The translations under genes were made by a program, and so were the position numbers. Shown here piece after piece: positions 25,123-34,458 of a stretch of DNA of 64,000 bases. The notes beneath the pieces were generated by a model that was not told the DNA's origin, made no database searches, and worked only from the letters and a program-made list of their open reading frames with translations. This DNA is from Bacillota bacterium (lineage in GTDB: Bacteria > Bacillota > Clostridia > Christensenellales > Aristaeellaceae): positions 24,650-88,649 of the forward strand of contig JAEZRP010000016.1 of the NCBI GenBank assembly GCA_023444095.1, written 5' to 3'. Within the stretch, counting starts at the first letter, position 1. Every line of letters starts with the position of its first letter.

Positions 25123-25825
25123 GGCACTCCTATGTGCTCTGCTCGAGTTGCGCGTTTACCTGCGCTCCGGCAAGGTCATCCTCCCGTTCCTTTTGACGCT
25201 TGGCTATCCCCTCATCTTTTACGCCATCGTGCCCGTCGACGTGGTGAGCGGCTATGCGCTCTCCACAGTCGTCGCGTTCGCGGTTTCCGCGTGGATCGGC
25301 CTTTCGCGGGCCTGGTCGGAGGAGCCGATCCTCGCTCAGATCCTGTCCGTCAAGGCCGGTACCGCGCGCTTCGTCCACGCGCAGGAGGCGGCGACGATTC
25401 TCGTCTGCGCCGTCTGCGCCGTCTTCCTGGCGCTCTTCCCCGCGCTCTGGAGCCTCTTGCGGCGCGGCATGTTTCTCCGGCCGCTCGAGGCGCGGGACGT
25501 CTTCTCCGCGCTCGCCGTCCACATCGGCGCGGCTGTCGCGGGCGGCGGCTTCGGCGGACTCTTTCACCCGCGCCTCGTGCGCGACCGGAAGGTCGCGTAT
25601 CTCGTCTGCCTGCTCTTATGCCTCTTGGGTCTGACGGGCGGAATGATGGGCTTTCCCGTTCCCCTGCGCGCCTTCCTACCGCCGCTTTTCGACCTGATCG
25701 ACCGCGCGGGACGGGCCGATGCGTTTCCGTCGAGCTACGCGCCCCTCCTGTGTGCGTGGTGCGCCTCGTATGGCCTGATCGCTTCCCTTCTTCGTGCACG
25801 CCTTTTATGCAGACGCGGCTATTAA
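25115..25825 (+). CDS. ABC-2-type membrane permease subunit
   Basis: A 236-residue protein with about six hydrophobic stretches (FLLTLGYPLIFYAIV, STVVAFAVSAWIGLS, LVCAVCAVFLALFPALW, and others), partner of the preceding ATPase. No specific family motif is seen. The ATG at 25115 lies within the ATPase end and follows GGAAGGGAGG. Substrate unknown. Confidence 0.75.
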   Translation: MRKALLCALLELRVYLRSGKVILPFLLTLGYPLIFYAIVPVDVVSGYALSTVVAFAVSAWIGLSRAWSEEPILAQILSVKAGTARFVHAQEAATILVCAVCAVFLALFPALWSLLRRGMFLRPLEARDVFSALAVHIGAAVAGGGFGGLFHPRLVRDRKVAYLVCLLLCLLGLTGGMMGFPVPLRAFLPPLFDLIDRAGRADAFPSSYAPLLCAWCASYGLIASLLRARLLCRRGY

Positions 25826-25869
25826 AAGGCGCTATCGTTTCATTTAACAGACCATTCCCCCCGCCGCTG

Positions 25870-25898
25870 TTGTGGAATTTCCTGATCTATATTATAAT
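25870..25898 (+). promoter_or_regulatory. Promoter of the Na/Pi symporter gene
   Basis: TTGTGG at 25870-25875, spacer of 17, TATAAT at 25893-25898, about 55 bases before the ATG. Confidence 0.7.
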
Positions 25899-25953
25899 AT
25901 TTCTTGACAATTCGCCAAGGAAGGCGAAAATCCAGGAGAGCTAGGGGTATTAC

Positions 25954-27570
25954 ATGAGCGTATTGATGCTGTTCTCTCTGCTCGGCGGCCTCGGTCTGTT
26001 CCTGTACGGCATGAAATTGATGTCCGACAGCCTCGAGACGATGGCCGGCGACCGAATGCGACGGGTCCTCGAGGTGTTGACCAACCGACGCCTGAAGGCA
26101 ATCGCCGTCGGTGCGGGCGTGACCGCAATCATCCAGAGCTCCTCCGCGACGACGGTCATGGTCGTGGGCTTCGTCAACGCGGGACTCATGACGCTGTTGC
26201 AGGCGACGGGCGTCATCATGGGCGCGAACATCGGAACCACGATCACCGCCCAGCTCATCGCGTTCAAACTTTCGGACGTCGCCCCCATCATCCTCTTCCT
26301 CGGCGTCGTGATGACAGCCTTCCTCAAACAGAGAAAACTGAACCGCCTTGGGGGAATCGTGCTCGGCTTCGGCATGCTTTTTGTAGGCCTCACCTTCATG
26401 TCGGAAGCGATGGTCCCCCTGCGCAGCAACGAAACGTTTAAAGATCTCATGATGAACTTCAAGTCCCCGCTGATCGGCGTTCTGGTCGGCGCGGGCGTGA
26501 CCGCAATCATTCAGAGCTCCTCCGCCTCCATCGGCATTCTACAGGCGCTCGCCCTCATGGGACTCGTCCAACTCGATTCCGCCGTGTACATCGTGCTCGG
26601 CCAGAACATCGGCACCTGCATCACCGCCGTTCTCGCCGCGATCGGCACATCCACCAATTCCAAGCGCACGGCCGGCATCCACCTCATCTTCAACATCCTC
26701 GGGACGGTCGTATACCTGATCCTTCTCTGGATTTTTCCCGCCATCATCCGCGAGATCCAGCATTTCTCCCCCGATAACGTGACGCGGCAGATCGCTAACT
26801 TCCACACGATTTTCAACGTTTCGATCACCATCCTCCTCTTCCCCCTCGCAAACCAGATGGTGAAGCTCGTCTCTCTCATCATTCCGGATCGGAAAAAGCC
26901 CGGCGAGATCGAGAAGAGGCTCGTCTACCTCGACGAGCGCATCGCCCAGACGCCGGCCATCGCGCTGACACAAACCCAGAAGGAGCTTGGGCGCATGGGC
27001 GCGATTACGCTCGATAACTTCACTGCCTCACTCGACGCTTTCTTTGCCCTCGACGAAAACAAGGTGCGCAAGGTGGTCGAGGTTGAAAACACCATTGACT
27101 TCTTGAGTGACAACATTACGAAGTATCTGATCGCCTTCCGCGGCGCGGAACTCCCCGACGAGGACCTCCTGACGCTGGGCGGCTTCCATCACGTCATCAT
27201 CGACCTCGAGCGCATCGGCGACCGTGCCGAGAACATCGCCGAATCCGCGATCGGGCTGATCGACGTCAAAGAACGGATGACGCCCGAGGCGATCGCCGAA
27301 CTGAGACTCATCTCTGGCAAGACGACGGAGCTTTTCAAGCGCAGCCTCGAGATCTTCAACACCCGCAACCTCGGGCTCGTTCCCGAAACCTCGGGCATGA
27401 AGCACGAGATCGAGGCCATGCTCAAGGAGTTCACGAACAACCACATCCAGCGGCTGCAGGAAGAGCTTTGCAGGCCGCATACCGGGATCGTATTCACGAA
27501 TATGCTGGCTTCTCTCGAGCGCATCGCGAGCCATACGATGAACATCGTGCATTCGGTCGAGCCGGAATAA
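25954..27570 (+). CDS. Na+/phosphate symporter (NptA/PNaS family) with PhoU-like tail
   Basis: A 538-residue protein. The membrane part (residues 1-310) has the two inverted repeats with AIIQSSSATTVMVVGFVNAG and TAIIQSSSASIGILQALAL, the QSSS motifs that form the Na+ and phosphate sites. Residues 340-538 are helical and PhoU-like (LGRMGAITLDNFTASLDAFF, HHVIIDLERIGDRAENIAE). It imports phosphate, or in some anaerobes exports it, and the tail is thought to regulate this. It is a single-gene unit with its own promoter and terminator. Confidence 0.93.
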   Translation: MSVLMLFSLLGGLGLFLYGMKLMSDSLETMAGDRMRRVLEVLTNRRLKAIAVGAGVTAIIQSSSATTVMVVGFVNAGLMTLLQATGVIMGANIGTTITAQLIAFKLSDVAPIILFLGVVMTAFLKQRKLNRLGGIVLGFGMLFVGLTFMSEAMVPLRSNETFKDLMMNFKSPLIGVLVGAGVTAIIQSSSASIGILQALALMGLVQLDSAVYIVLGQNIGTCITAVLAAIGTSTNSKRTAGIHLIFNILGTVVYLILLWIFPAIIREIQHFSPDNVTRQIANFHTIFNVSITILLFPLANQMVKLVSLIIPDRKKPGEIEKRLVYLDERIAQTPAIALTQTQKELGRMGAITLDNFTASLDAFFALDENKVRKVVEVENTIDFLSDNITKYLIAFRGAELPDEDLLTLGGFHHVIIDLERIGDRAENIAESAIGLIDVKERMTPEAIAELRLISGKTTELFKRSLEIFNTRNLGLVPETSGMKHEIEAMLKEFTNNHIQRLQEELCRPHTGIVFTNMLASLERIASHTMNIVHSVEPE

Positions 27571-27579
27571 ACGTGATCT

Positions 27580-27607
27580 GCCGCCTCCCCGCGAGGCGGC
27601 TTTTCGT
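27580..27607 (+). terminator. Terminator after the Na/Pi symporter
   Basis: Hairpin GCCGCCTC / GAGGCGGC with a five-base loop (27580-27600), then TTTTCGTTT. Confidence 0.85.
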
Positions 27608-27761
27608 TTACATTTCTTCCCACATTATAATGGTCGCAAACGCAGGCGGGGAATGCGCTGCGATAAGTCAAAAGTTCTGTACGGTAAGGTCAGGCGACCG
27701 CCGCCGGGCCGTCGCCAAGGTGCGCGCGTTCAGCCGAATTATTTCACAAGGAGGAACGAAA

Positions 27762-28478
27762 ATGAACTTTGAAAACAAGGTCGCGGTCGTGACAGGCGGC
27801 GCGCGCGGTATCGGGAAATCGATCGTGGACGCGTTTACGGCGCTCGGCGCGAAGGTCTGCGTCATCGACATTCTGCCGAACGAGTATTTCGTCGGCGACC
27901 TCGCGGATGAAAAAGCCCTCGTGGCGTTCTCCGAACAGGTAAAAAGTGAGCACGGCAAGATCGACTACCTCGTCAACAACGCCATGCTCTCGAAGGGCGG
28001 TCTTGACAACTGCTCCTTCGACGACTTCCATTATGCGCTCAAGGTCGGCGTGACCGCGCCCTACTACCTCACCAGGCTCTTCGCCGCCTCGTTCAATCCC
28101 GGCGGTGCGGTGGTGAACATCTCCTCGACGCGTTGGCTCATGAGCCAGCCAAACACCGAGAGCTATTCCGCCGCGAAGGGTGGGATCACGGCACTCACCC
28201 ACGCGCTCGCGGTCACGCTTTCGGGAAAAGTGCGCGTGAACGCCGTCGCGCCCGGTTGGATCGGCACCGCGGATTCGGTTCTTTCCCCCGCTGACGTCCT
28301 CCAGCAACCCGTGGGTCGGGTCGGCGCGCCGGAGGACATCGCGAACGCGGTTCTCTTCCTCTGCTCCGAGGAGAGCTCCTACATCACCGGTCAGGTGCTG
28401 CCCGTGGACGGCGGCATGACAAAGCTCATGATTTATCACGGCGACCACGGCTGGTCGTACGAGCCGCCGGCCGACTGA
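27762..28478 (+). CDS. Short-chain dehydrogenase/reductase (SDR)
   Basis: A 238-residue classical SDR: NAD(P) motif TGGARGIGKSI, DYLVNNAML, the catalytic Ser in VVNISSTRWL, Tyr-x3-Lys in ESYSAAKGGITAL, and VRVNAVAPGWIGT. An acidic residue after beta-2 (VIDILPNEY) suggests NAD+ rather than NADP+. GAGG precedes the ATG at 27762. The substrate is unknown; oxidation of a sugar alcohol or a 3-oxoacyl compound are both usual in this family. It stands alone. Confidence 0.88.
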   Translation: MNFENKVAVVTGGARGIGKSIVDAFTALGAKVCVIDILPNEYFVGDLADEKALVAFSEQVKSEHGKIDYLVNNAMLSKGGLDNCSFDDFHYALKVGVTAPYYLTRLFAASFNPGGAVVNISSTRWLMSQPNTESYSAAKGGITALTHALAVTLSGKVRVNAVAPGWIGTADSVLSPADVLQQPVGRVGAPEDIANAVLFLCSEESSYITGQVLPVDGGMTKLMIYHGDHGWSYEPPAD

Positions 28479-28642
28479 TCACGCGCGCCGGACAGAGCGG
28501 TCAGTACCCGAAGAGAGTCAGCTGAATCGCAAGGAACAGGTACGGAATGGCTGCGCCCGCTGATGAGAAAGCGCCTGTTCGCAGCCGCGCCCGCATGGAA
28601 GCGGCCCGCTCGATCCGGTGCCAGGCGACCTTACGTCAAACT

Positions 28643-29263
28643 TTACTCCGCATCCCAAGCGCCGTGCGAGTACTCCGCGTCGAGCATGTCGCAAACGCCC
28701 GCCAGCACCATGATGACGCCCTGCACGCGGTGGGGCTTGACGATATAGTACCCGCGCTCGCGCTCGTCCTCCTCCACGAGGTCGGCTGCCAGAAGCGGCT
28801 TCAGGTGGTGATACGCCTGCCCGGTGGACGAAAACCCGCATTGCTCGACGAGCTGCGACACCGAGCACGCACCCTTGAGAAGCGCCAAAAGCATCCGCAG
28901 CCGGTCGCTCGAACCGACGCAGGCGAGCACCCTCGGCGCCATGTCGTTCTCGATGAGCGCCAACAGCTCGTCGGTCGAAACCTCGTTGCGGATCCAGCTC
29001 GACTGCCGACCGCCGGAGGCGAACACGCCCAGATAGGTCACCGCGCCCGTCTCCTTGTCCTCCTCCGCCTTCCTGCACAGTTCCTCCATCAGCCCGCTCA
29101 GCCGCGCGTCCGGATGAGCATGCTTCATCGGATGGATGTTCACGCCGGGATCGGGCGGCTCCGGAAGCCAGATTCGCTCCGTCCTTCCCCTCGCACGCGC
29201 TCCCTTCATATCCTCGATCTCCCGCCTGAGTTCGTCGATCTCCCGCCCATAGTCGCGTTCCAT
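28643..29263 (-). CDS. ArsR-like winged-helix regulator with N-terminal extension
   Basis: A 206-residue protein. Residues 1-30 form a charged helix (IDELRREIEDMKGARARG). Residues about 105-190 form an ArsR-type winged helix: DRLRMLLALLKGACSVSQLV-EQCG and the recognition part STGQAYHHLKPLLAADLV. No metal-binding Cys pair of ArsR/SmtB type is seen. It is divergent from trkA with a perfect long-spaced inverted repeat between them, so it may repress itself and influence the potassium genes. Confidence 0.75.
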   Translation of the reverse strand: MERDYGREIDELRREIEDMKGARARGRTERIWLPEPPDPGVNIHPMKHAHPDARLSGLMEELCRKAEEDKETGAVTYLGVFASGGRQSSWIRNEVSTDELLALIENDMAPRVLACVGSSDRLRMLLALLKGACSVSQLVEQCGFSSTGQAYHHLKPLLAADLVEEDERERGYYIVKPHRVQGVIMVLAGVCDMLDAEYSHGAWDAE

Positions 29264-29296
29264 CGTTTAACCTCCTTTTCGTTTTTCCGTATTTCC

Positions 29297-29397
29297 ATAA
29301 TACCGCGCGATATTCATTCCGTCAATACGTTTTTCCGAATTTTCAGAATAACGCATTGACGGAACGCGTTGAAATTAACATGGTTGTGTACTATACT
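29297..29397. promoter_or_regulatory. Divergent promoters and inverted repeat between ArsR-like gene and trkA
   Basis: Minus strand: TTGACG at 29320-29325, spacer 17, TATTAT at 29297-29302. Plus strand: TTGAAA at 29369-29374, spacer 17, TATACT at 29392-29397. Perfect ten-base inverted arms TTCCGTCAAT (29317-29326) and ATTGACGGAA (29355-29364) are 28 bases apart; one arm covers the minus-strand -35 and the other touches the upstream edge of the trkA promoter. Confidence 0.75.
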
Positions 29398-29426
29398 GTC
29401 GACATAGCTATGCATGGAGGGAACAC

Positions 29427-30785
29427 ATGAACATCGTCATCGCCGGCGCAGGGAAGGTCGGCACCGCACTCTCGAGCGACCTGGCGAAGGAAAACCATGA
29501 CGTACTGCTAATCGAGCTGATCGAATCGAAACTCGACCAGTGCATCAACGCATACGACATTCGCGGCATCGTGGGGAACGGCGCAACCTACGACATCCTC
29601 GCGGAGGCGGGCGTCGACCGGGCCGACGCGTTTATCGCCGTCATGGGCTCGGATGAGACGAACATGATCGCGGCGATCACCGCGAAGAAGCTGGGCGCAA
29701 AATCCGTCATTGCGCGCGTGCGCAACCCGGAGTATTCCGCGCAGGTGGATTTTTTGCGCGAGAGCCTGGGAATCACGCTCATCATCAACCCCGAGCTCGA
29801 GGCCGCGAAGGCCGTCTCCCAGATACTCCTGTTCCCGAACGCGCTGGGCGTCGAATCGTTCGCGCACGGGCGGGTGAATCTGGTCGAGGTGCCCCTGCCG
29901 GAAAATGCGCCGATGGTCGGGATGCAGTTGAAGAGCTTCCGGGAACGGTTCGGCCGCGTGATCGTATGCGTCGTCAAGCGCGGCGAAGAGGTCATCATCC
30001 CAGACGGAGAGACGCGCCTCATGGCGGGAGACCTCGTCATGGTGACGGGGACGACCGAGCACGTCCGCACCTTCTGCGACATGAGTCAGCCGGATAGGAA
30101 GAACATCGCCTCCGCGCTGATCGTAGGCGGCGGGCGGGTGACAGACTACCTCGTGAACCGACTTTTGCAGATGCGCATGCGCGTCAAGGTCATCGAGATC
30201 AACCCCGAGATCGCCGACCGGCTTGCCTTCAAGTACCCGACGGCGGAAATCATCCTCGGCGACGGCACGCGGCAGGCCATGCTCAACGAGGAGCACCTGA
30301 CCGCGTACGACGCACTGATCGCGCTCACGGGCATCGACGAGGAAAACATACTGACGTCCATTTTCGCCGCGCGCTGCGGAGTGAAAAAGACGATCACGAA
30401 GGTCAACCGGACCGACCTTCTGAAACTGCTCGACAAATCGGGGCTGCAGGCGGTCATCACGCCCCACCGGCTGATCGCGGACCGCATCGTGCGCTTCATC
30501 CGTTCGCGGGACAACGCGCAGGGATCGAACATTTCGGCGCTCTACCGGCTTGCAGACGACCGGGTGGAGATCCTCCAGTTCGCCGTGGGCGGTACGTGCA
30601 GAGCGAGCGGGACGCTTTTGTCCGAGCTCGCGATCAAACCGGGCTCGCTCGTCGTCTGCATCATGCGCGGCGACAAACTGATCTTCCCCGGCGGCGTCAA
30701 CAAGCTCTTGCTCGGGGACGACGTGATCGTCGCGACCATCCATCACGGGTTCCAGGATCTCGATGACCTGCTCGATGAAAGGTAG
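29427..30785 (+). CDS. trkA: Trk system potassium uptake protein TrkA
   Basis: A 452-residue cytoplasmic regulator with two RCK modules. The first starts MNIVIAGAGKVGTALSSDL (NAD-binding GxGxxG), the second at about residue 230 has ALIVGGGRVTDYLVNRLL. Each is followed by a TrkA-C domain (for example MVGMQLKSFRERFGRVIVCV and LAIKPGSLVVCIMRGDKLI). It gates the TrkH channel with NAD(H)/ATP. trkH follows after six bases, so they are co-transcribed and translated together. Confidence 0.96.
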   Translation: MNIVIAGAGKVGTALSSDLAKENHDVLLIELIESKLDQCINAYDIRGIVGNGATYDILAEAGVDRADAFIAVMGSDETNMIAAITAKKLGAKSVIARVRNPEYSAQVDFLRESLGITLIINPELEAAKAVSQILLFPNALGVESFAHGRVNLVEVPLPENAPMVGMQLKSFRERFGRVIVCVVKRGEEVIIPDGETRLMAGDLVMVTGTTEHVRTFCDMSQPDRKNIASALIVGGGRVTDYLVNRLLQMRMRVKVIEINPEIADRLAFKYPTAEIILGDGTRQAMLNEEHLTAYDALIALTGIDEENILTSIFAARCGVKKTITKVNRTDLLKLLDKSGLQAVITPHRLIADRIVRFIRSRDNAQGSNISALYRLADDRVEILQFAVGGTCRASGTLLSELAIKPGSLVVCIMRGDKLIFPGGVNKLLLGDDVIVATIHHGFQDLDDLLDER

Positions 30786-30791
30786 CCACAA

Positions 30792-32240
30792 ATGAATCAC
30801 AAGATGGTCCGATATTCCGTCGGCCGCAACCTGATCGTATCAGCCGCGCTCATGTCCCCTTCCCTCATCGTCGCGCTCATCTATGGAGAAGGCGCACAGG
30901 GGATTTGGCCCTTTTTGGCGACGATCGCGTCGACGGGCGGCGTCGGGGTGTGCCTGAGCCGAAAAAAACCGGTCAGACACGAGTATTACGCGCGCGAGGG
31001 CTTTGTCATCGTCGCACTCACCTGGTTCTCCATGTCGTTTTTCGGTGGGCTGCCCTTCCTCCTGAGCGGCTTCATCGAAAGCCCGGTCGACGCGTTTTTC
31101 GAAACGGCGAGCGGGTTTACGACGACGGGCGCGAGCATCCTGGACGACGTCGAGGCGCTCCCCCACTCCCTCTTGTGGTGGCGGTCGTTCACGCACCTGA
31201 TCGGTGGCATGGGCATCCTCATCTTCACGATGGCGGTCATGCCGAAGATCGAGTCAGACGACATTTTCATTATGCGCGCGGAGGCGCCGGGACCGATCTT
31301 CGGAAAGGTGCGCTCCAAGCTCGGGAGCACCGCGCGCATCCTATACGTCATCTACCTCACCATGACTTCGGTCCTCGTCGTCCTGCTGTTTCTGGGCGGC
31401 ATGCCGCTTTTTGACAGCTTCATCCACGCGTTCGGCGCGGCGGGCACGGGCGGGTTCGGCATCATGTCGAGTTCCGTCGCGTACTATGACAGCACGTATG
31501 TCGACTATGTGCTCGGCGTGGCAATGATCCTCTTCGGCGTGAACTTCAACCTCTACTATGCGCTCCTGTTTCACAAGGCAAGGGCAGCTTTCCGGAGCGA
31601 AGAATTGCGCTGGTACCTTGCGATCATCCTTGCAGCCGTCGTCGCCATCGCGATTGATGTGCGCGGACTATACGACTCGTTTCCGCGGCTCGTCCGCGAC
31701 GTGTTCTTCACTGTGTCATCGATCATCACGACCACGGGATACTCGACCGCCAACTTCGACCTTTGGCCCGTGTTCAGCAAGGTCCTCCTGCTGCTTCTGA
31801 TGTTCGTGGGCGCCATGGCGGGATCGACCGCAGGCGGCCTGAAGGTGAGCAGGATCGCAATCTATCTGAAGTCCGCCTTCCTGGAGATCCGCAGAAATGT
31901 GAGCCCGAATCGGCGGGTGCCCCTCACGTTCGAGGGAAAGCCGCTCTCGGACAGCCTGGTCAGGCAGTCGAGCTTCTATCTGACCGCATACATCGCCGTC
32001 TTCGTGCTTCTGATGCTCATCACGTCGCTCTCCGCGCCCTCCTTTCTGACGGCGTTCAGCGCGGTCGCCGCGACGTTCAACAACATCGGTCCGGGGCTCG
32101 AGGTGGTCGGTCCGCTCGGGAATTACGCGAGCATGAGCCCGGCAACCAAGCTCGCGTTGAGCGTCGGCATGATCATGGGGCGACTTGAGGTGATCCCGGT
32201 GCTGGTGCTTCTGAGCCCGCGCACATGGCGGCGGGGGTAG
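30792..32240 (+). CDS. trkH: Trk potassium transporter membrane subunit TrkH
   Basis: A 482-residue channel protein of the Trk/Ktr superfamily with four M1-P-M2 repeats. Selectivity-filter loops are visible: TASGFTTTGASILDD, GAAGTGGFGIMSS, SSIITTTGYSTANFD and ATFNNIGPGLEVVG, each with its key Gly. The intracellular loop GAMAGSTAGGLKVSRI is also typical. It forms the K+ pathway with TrkA. It ends within a compact two-gene operon. Confidence 0.96.
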   Translation: MNHKMVRYSVGRNLIVSAALMSPSLIVALIYGEGAQGIWPFLATIASTGGVGVCLSRKKPVRHEYYAREGFVIVALTWFSMSFFGGLPFLLSGFIESPVDAFFETASGFTTTGASILDDVEALPHSLLWWRSFTHLIGGMGILIFTMAVMPKIESDDIFIMRAEAPGPIFGKVRSKLGSTARILYVIYLTMTSVLVVLLFLGGMPLFDSFIHAFGAAGTGGFGIMSSSVAYYDSTYVDYVLGVAMILFGVNFNLYYALLFHKARAAFRSEELRWYLAIILAAVVAIAIDVRGLYDSFPRLVRDVFFTVSSIITTTGYSTANFDLWPVFSKVLLLLLMFVGAMAGSTAGGLKVSRIAIYLKSAFLEIRRNVSPNRRVPLTFEGKPLSDSLVRQSSFYLTAYIAVFVLLMLITSLSAPSFLTAFSAVAATFNNIGPGLEVVGPLGNYASMSPATKLALSVGMIMGRLEVIPVLVLLSPRTWRRG

Positions 32241-32410
32241 GAATGAACATGGCGTACCGCATTCGGTACGGCAATCCGCGCAAGGACGGCTCGGGCCTGG
32301 AACGGCTCCCTAAGGACTCCGCCCTTTGACGCGGGGATGAAATGAGACTCCTTCGGTCAAATGACCGGCGTCGGCGCGGGCTGAAGTTGGCATCCCTGAA
32401 AAGATGCGTG

Positions 32411-32452
32411 GGCGATCCGCTTTTCAACCTGCGGTTGGGCGGATCGCCTTTC
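32411..32452 (+). terminator. Possible terminator after trkH
   Basis: Ten-base perfect inverted arms GGCGATCCGC (32411-32420) and GCGGATCGCC (32439-32448) followed by a short TTT. The first arm is part of a 21-base stretch that recurs near 49376. Confidence 0.5.
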
Positions 32453-32523
32453 CGCGCAATCAAAGCAGCCTTCCCCGCGCGGCGCGCTTGCGGTATACTT
32501 GTCTCATGGAAGGGGGATTCCGG

Positions 32524-34269
32524 ATGGATGAAAGATATGTGGGCCAGAACATCGCGCTCTTGCGCCGGGAGGCGGGCATGACGCAGGAGGAGCTGGCGGA
32601 CAGGCTGTTCGTCTCCGCGCAGGCGGTCTCCAAGTGGGAGAACGGGAAGTCGCTCCCGGAGACGGCGCTTCTGCCCGCGCTCGCTACGCTCTTTGACGTG
32701 AGTATCGATTCCCTGTTCTCCGAGGGCGCGCTCTCGATCCTCGAGGCGCGGTTCGGGGACGGCATCGGGAGCGTGAACGTGACAGGCAGGCTTAGAAGGC
32801 TCGTCGAGGACGGGGAACTGCATGTCGCCGCGAATGCGGCGCAGCTCGGAGTAGCGGAGGGCGAGCGCGCGTCGCTTCTGACGGTCAGATACCAGACGAA
32901 ATCCGGCGTCTGCCTGCGCGCGTATCCGGAGCGCGCAGAGGTGAGCCTCTTGTCCTGCGATCGGCCGGAACCACTTTCGGAAGGCATGCGGATCGTCGCG
33001 GGCGTCTACGGCACGAAAAAGCACCACTGCGACGTGATGCAAAGGATGGAACATTACAAGCCCTTCCGCTGGGATGCGTACCGCGCCGACCACGAGGTCT
33101 TTCCAAGCGACCCCGCCAACGACGGGACCGAGTATCTAACGCTGGCCTACGAAAACGCGGACGGCGTCTTCCTCGCCACCTGCGCGGAGGGCGAGAGCCT
33201 CGCGTACGACGAGGCAAGAACGAAGCTCGTCCGGCGGGAGCGGACGGGCGAGCGCTTCCTCCCGCGCGTGCCGCGCATGCCGCCCTTCGGCACGGGCATG
33301 GAATGCTCCTGGGCGGCGGCGCTGACCTGCGCGCTTCGGGCTATGGGCGCGGAGACGGACTATACGGAGGTTATGGGCGTCTCCGGCGCGTGCTTCCGGC
33401 TGGCTTTCTGTTCGCCCGGCTGGGATTACTCGTCCGTGGACGGGCTCGTCGCCTACGACTACGCGACGCCCGGCTACGCCGCGTTCGGCTATGGGCCTGA
33501 GATGCACGGCCGCGTCGAAAAACAGGAGCGGGCGAGCCACCGCGCGCGCATCCTGCGCGAGATCAGAAGCGGCATGCCGGTTCTCGGGATTAACCTGCGC
33601 GTCGCGCCCGAGTGGGGCATCATCTGCGGCTACCGCGCCGAGGGCGAGGTGCTCTTCTGCCGCACGAAGTACGACCGCCCGACCATCGAGAACGATCCCG
33701 CCTTCCGCGCGGGGCACCCCCTCTTCCGGCGGGAGTGGCTGGGGCCGGACGAGACGCTTCAGGTGGACAACTGGCCGTTCCTGCTGTGCTATTTCACGGG
33801 AAAGCGCAATCCGCCCCCGCCGGAGGAGAACCTCATGAACTCATTGCGCGTCTTTGTCGATTGCGCCGCGCGGGAGCGTGAGGGCGGGTACTTCATGGGC
33901 TTCAAGGCATACGAGGTCTGGGGGAACGACCTCCTAGACGACGCGTTCTACGATTCCTGCGACGACGAGGCGTTCGCGCGCCGCTTCTCGGTGGATCAGT
34001 TCTGCGCGCTTGCGCTCGACGACGCCCGGCGCACCGCCCGCGACTACCTCGCTCGTGCCGGTGAGAGCGCACTCTCGGGCCTGTTTGGCGAAATCGCGGC
34101 GCGGGCAGGCGCGATCCGTCGCATGCTCGACAGCGGCGAGTCGCTCGCAGGCGAACACTGCCGGGCGTTCTGGACGCGCGAGATGCGCCACGAACAGGCA
34201 AAGCTCCTTGCCGAAATGGAATCGCTCGAGCGCGAGGCGCACGCGGCCGCGGCGCGCATCATCCGCTGA
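32524..34269 (+). CDS. XRE-family HTH protein fused to a large C-terminal region with a cysteine-peptidase-like segment
   Basis: A 581-residue protein. Residues 5-60 are a Cro/C1-type helix-turn-helix (NIALLRREAGMTQEELADRL, VSAQAVSKWENGKSLPET). The middle (about 80-245) is unassigned. Residues about 255-420 contain FGTGMECSWAAALTCALRAMG and GMPVLGINLRVAPEWGIICGY, which resemble the Cys helix and later core strand of BtrH/C39-like papain folds; a catalytic His is not clear. The C-terminus (residues 500-581) is helical and may form a coiled coil. ATG 32524 is preferred because AAGGGGG is seven bases upstream. This could be a regulator that senses a peptide or acyl compound through an enzyme-like domain. 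Confidence 0.6.
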   Translation: MDERYVGQNIALLRREAGMTQEELADRLFVSAQAVSKWENGKSLPETALLPALATLFDVSIDSLFSEGALSILEARFGDGIGSVNVTGRLRRLVEDGELHVAANAAQLGVAEGERASLLTVRYQTKSGVCLRAYPERAEVSLLSCDRPEPLSEGMRIVAGVYGTKKHHCDVMQRMEHYKPFRWDAYRADHEVFPSDPANDGTEYLTLAYENADGVFLATCAEGESLAYDEARTKLVRRERTGERFLPRVPRMPPFGTGMECSWAAALTCALRAMGAETDYTEVMGVSGACFRLAFCSPGWDYSSVDGLVAYDYATPGYAAFGYGPEMHGRVEKQERASHRARILREIRSGMPVLGINLRVAPEWGIICGYRAEGEVLFCRTKYDRPTIENDPAFRAGHPLFRREWLGPDETLQVDNWPFLLCYFTGKRNPPPPEENLMNSLRVFVDCAAREREGGYFMGFKAYEVWGNDLLDDAFYDSCDDEAFARRFSVDQFCALALDDARRTARDYLARAGESALSGLFGEIAARAGAIRRMLDSGESLAGEHCRAFWTREMRHEQAKLLAEMESLEREAHAAAARIIR

Positions 34270-34458
34270 TGCCGGGTGCGCGGAGAAAATTCCGGAATGA
34301 GGTCCCTCGGATTTCGTCGCGGCAGTTTTTCGCTCGGAATCTGCACGACCTCGTCGGTGTAATCAGAGAGCTGGCCGAGCACTTTCCCACACGCAAGCGC
34401 GCCGCGCGGGCCGGGCTTCGAGAGCCCTCTCCGCGCGGCGCGCCTGCCGATTGTCCAT

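Noticed and set aside
28518..28642. Short minus-strand frame ending LTLFGY after the ArsR-like gene
   Set aside because: Hydrophobic end but no ribosome site and no family; too weak to annotate.
29508..30800. A 430-codon minus-strand frame over trkA
   Set aside because: Shadow of trkA codon bias; trkA has full RCK motifs and fits the operon.
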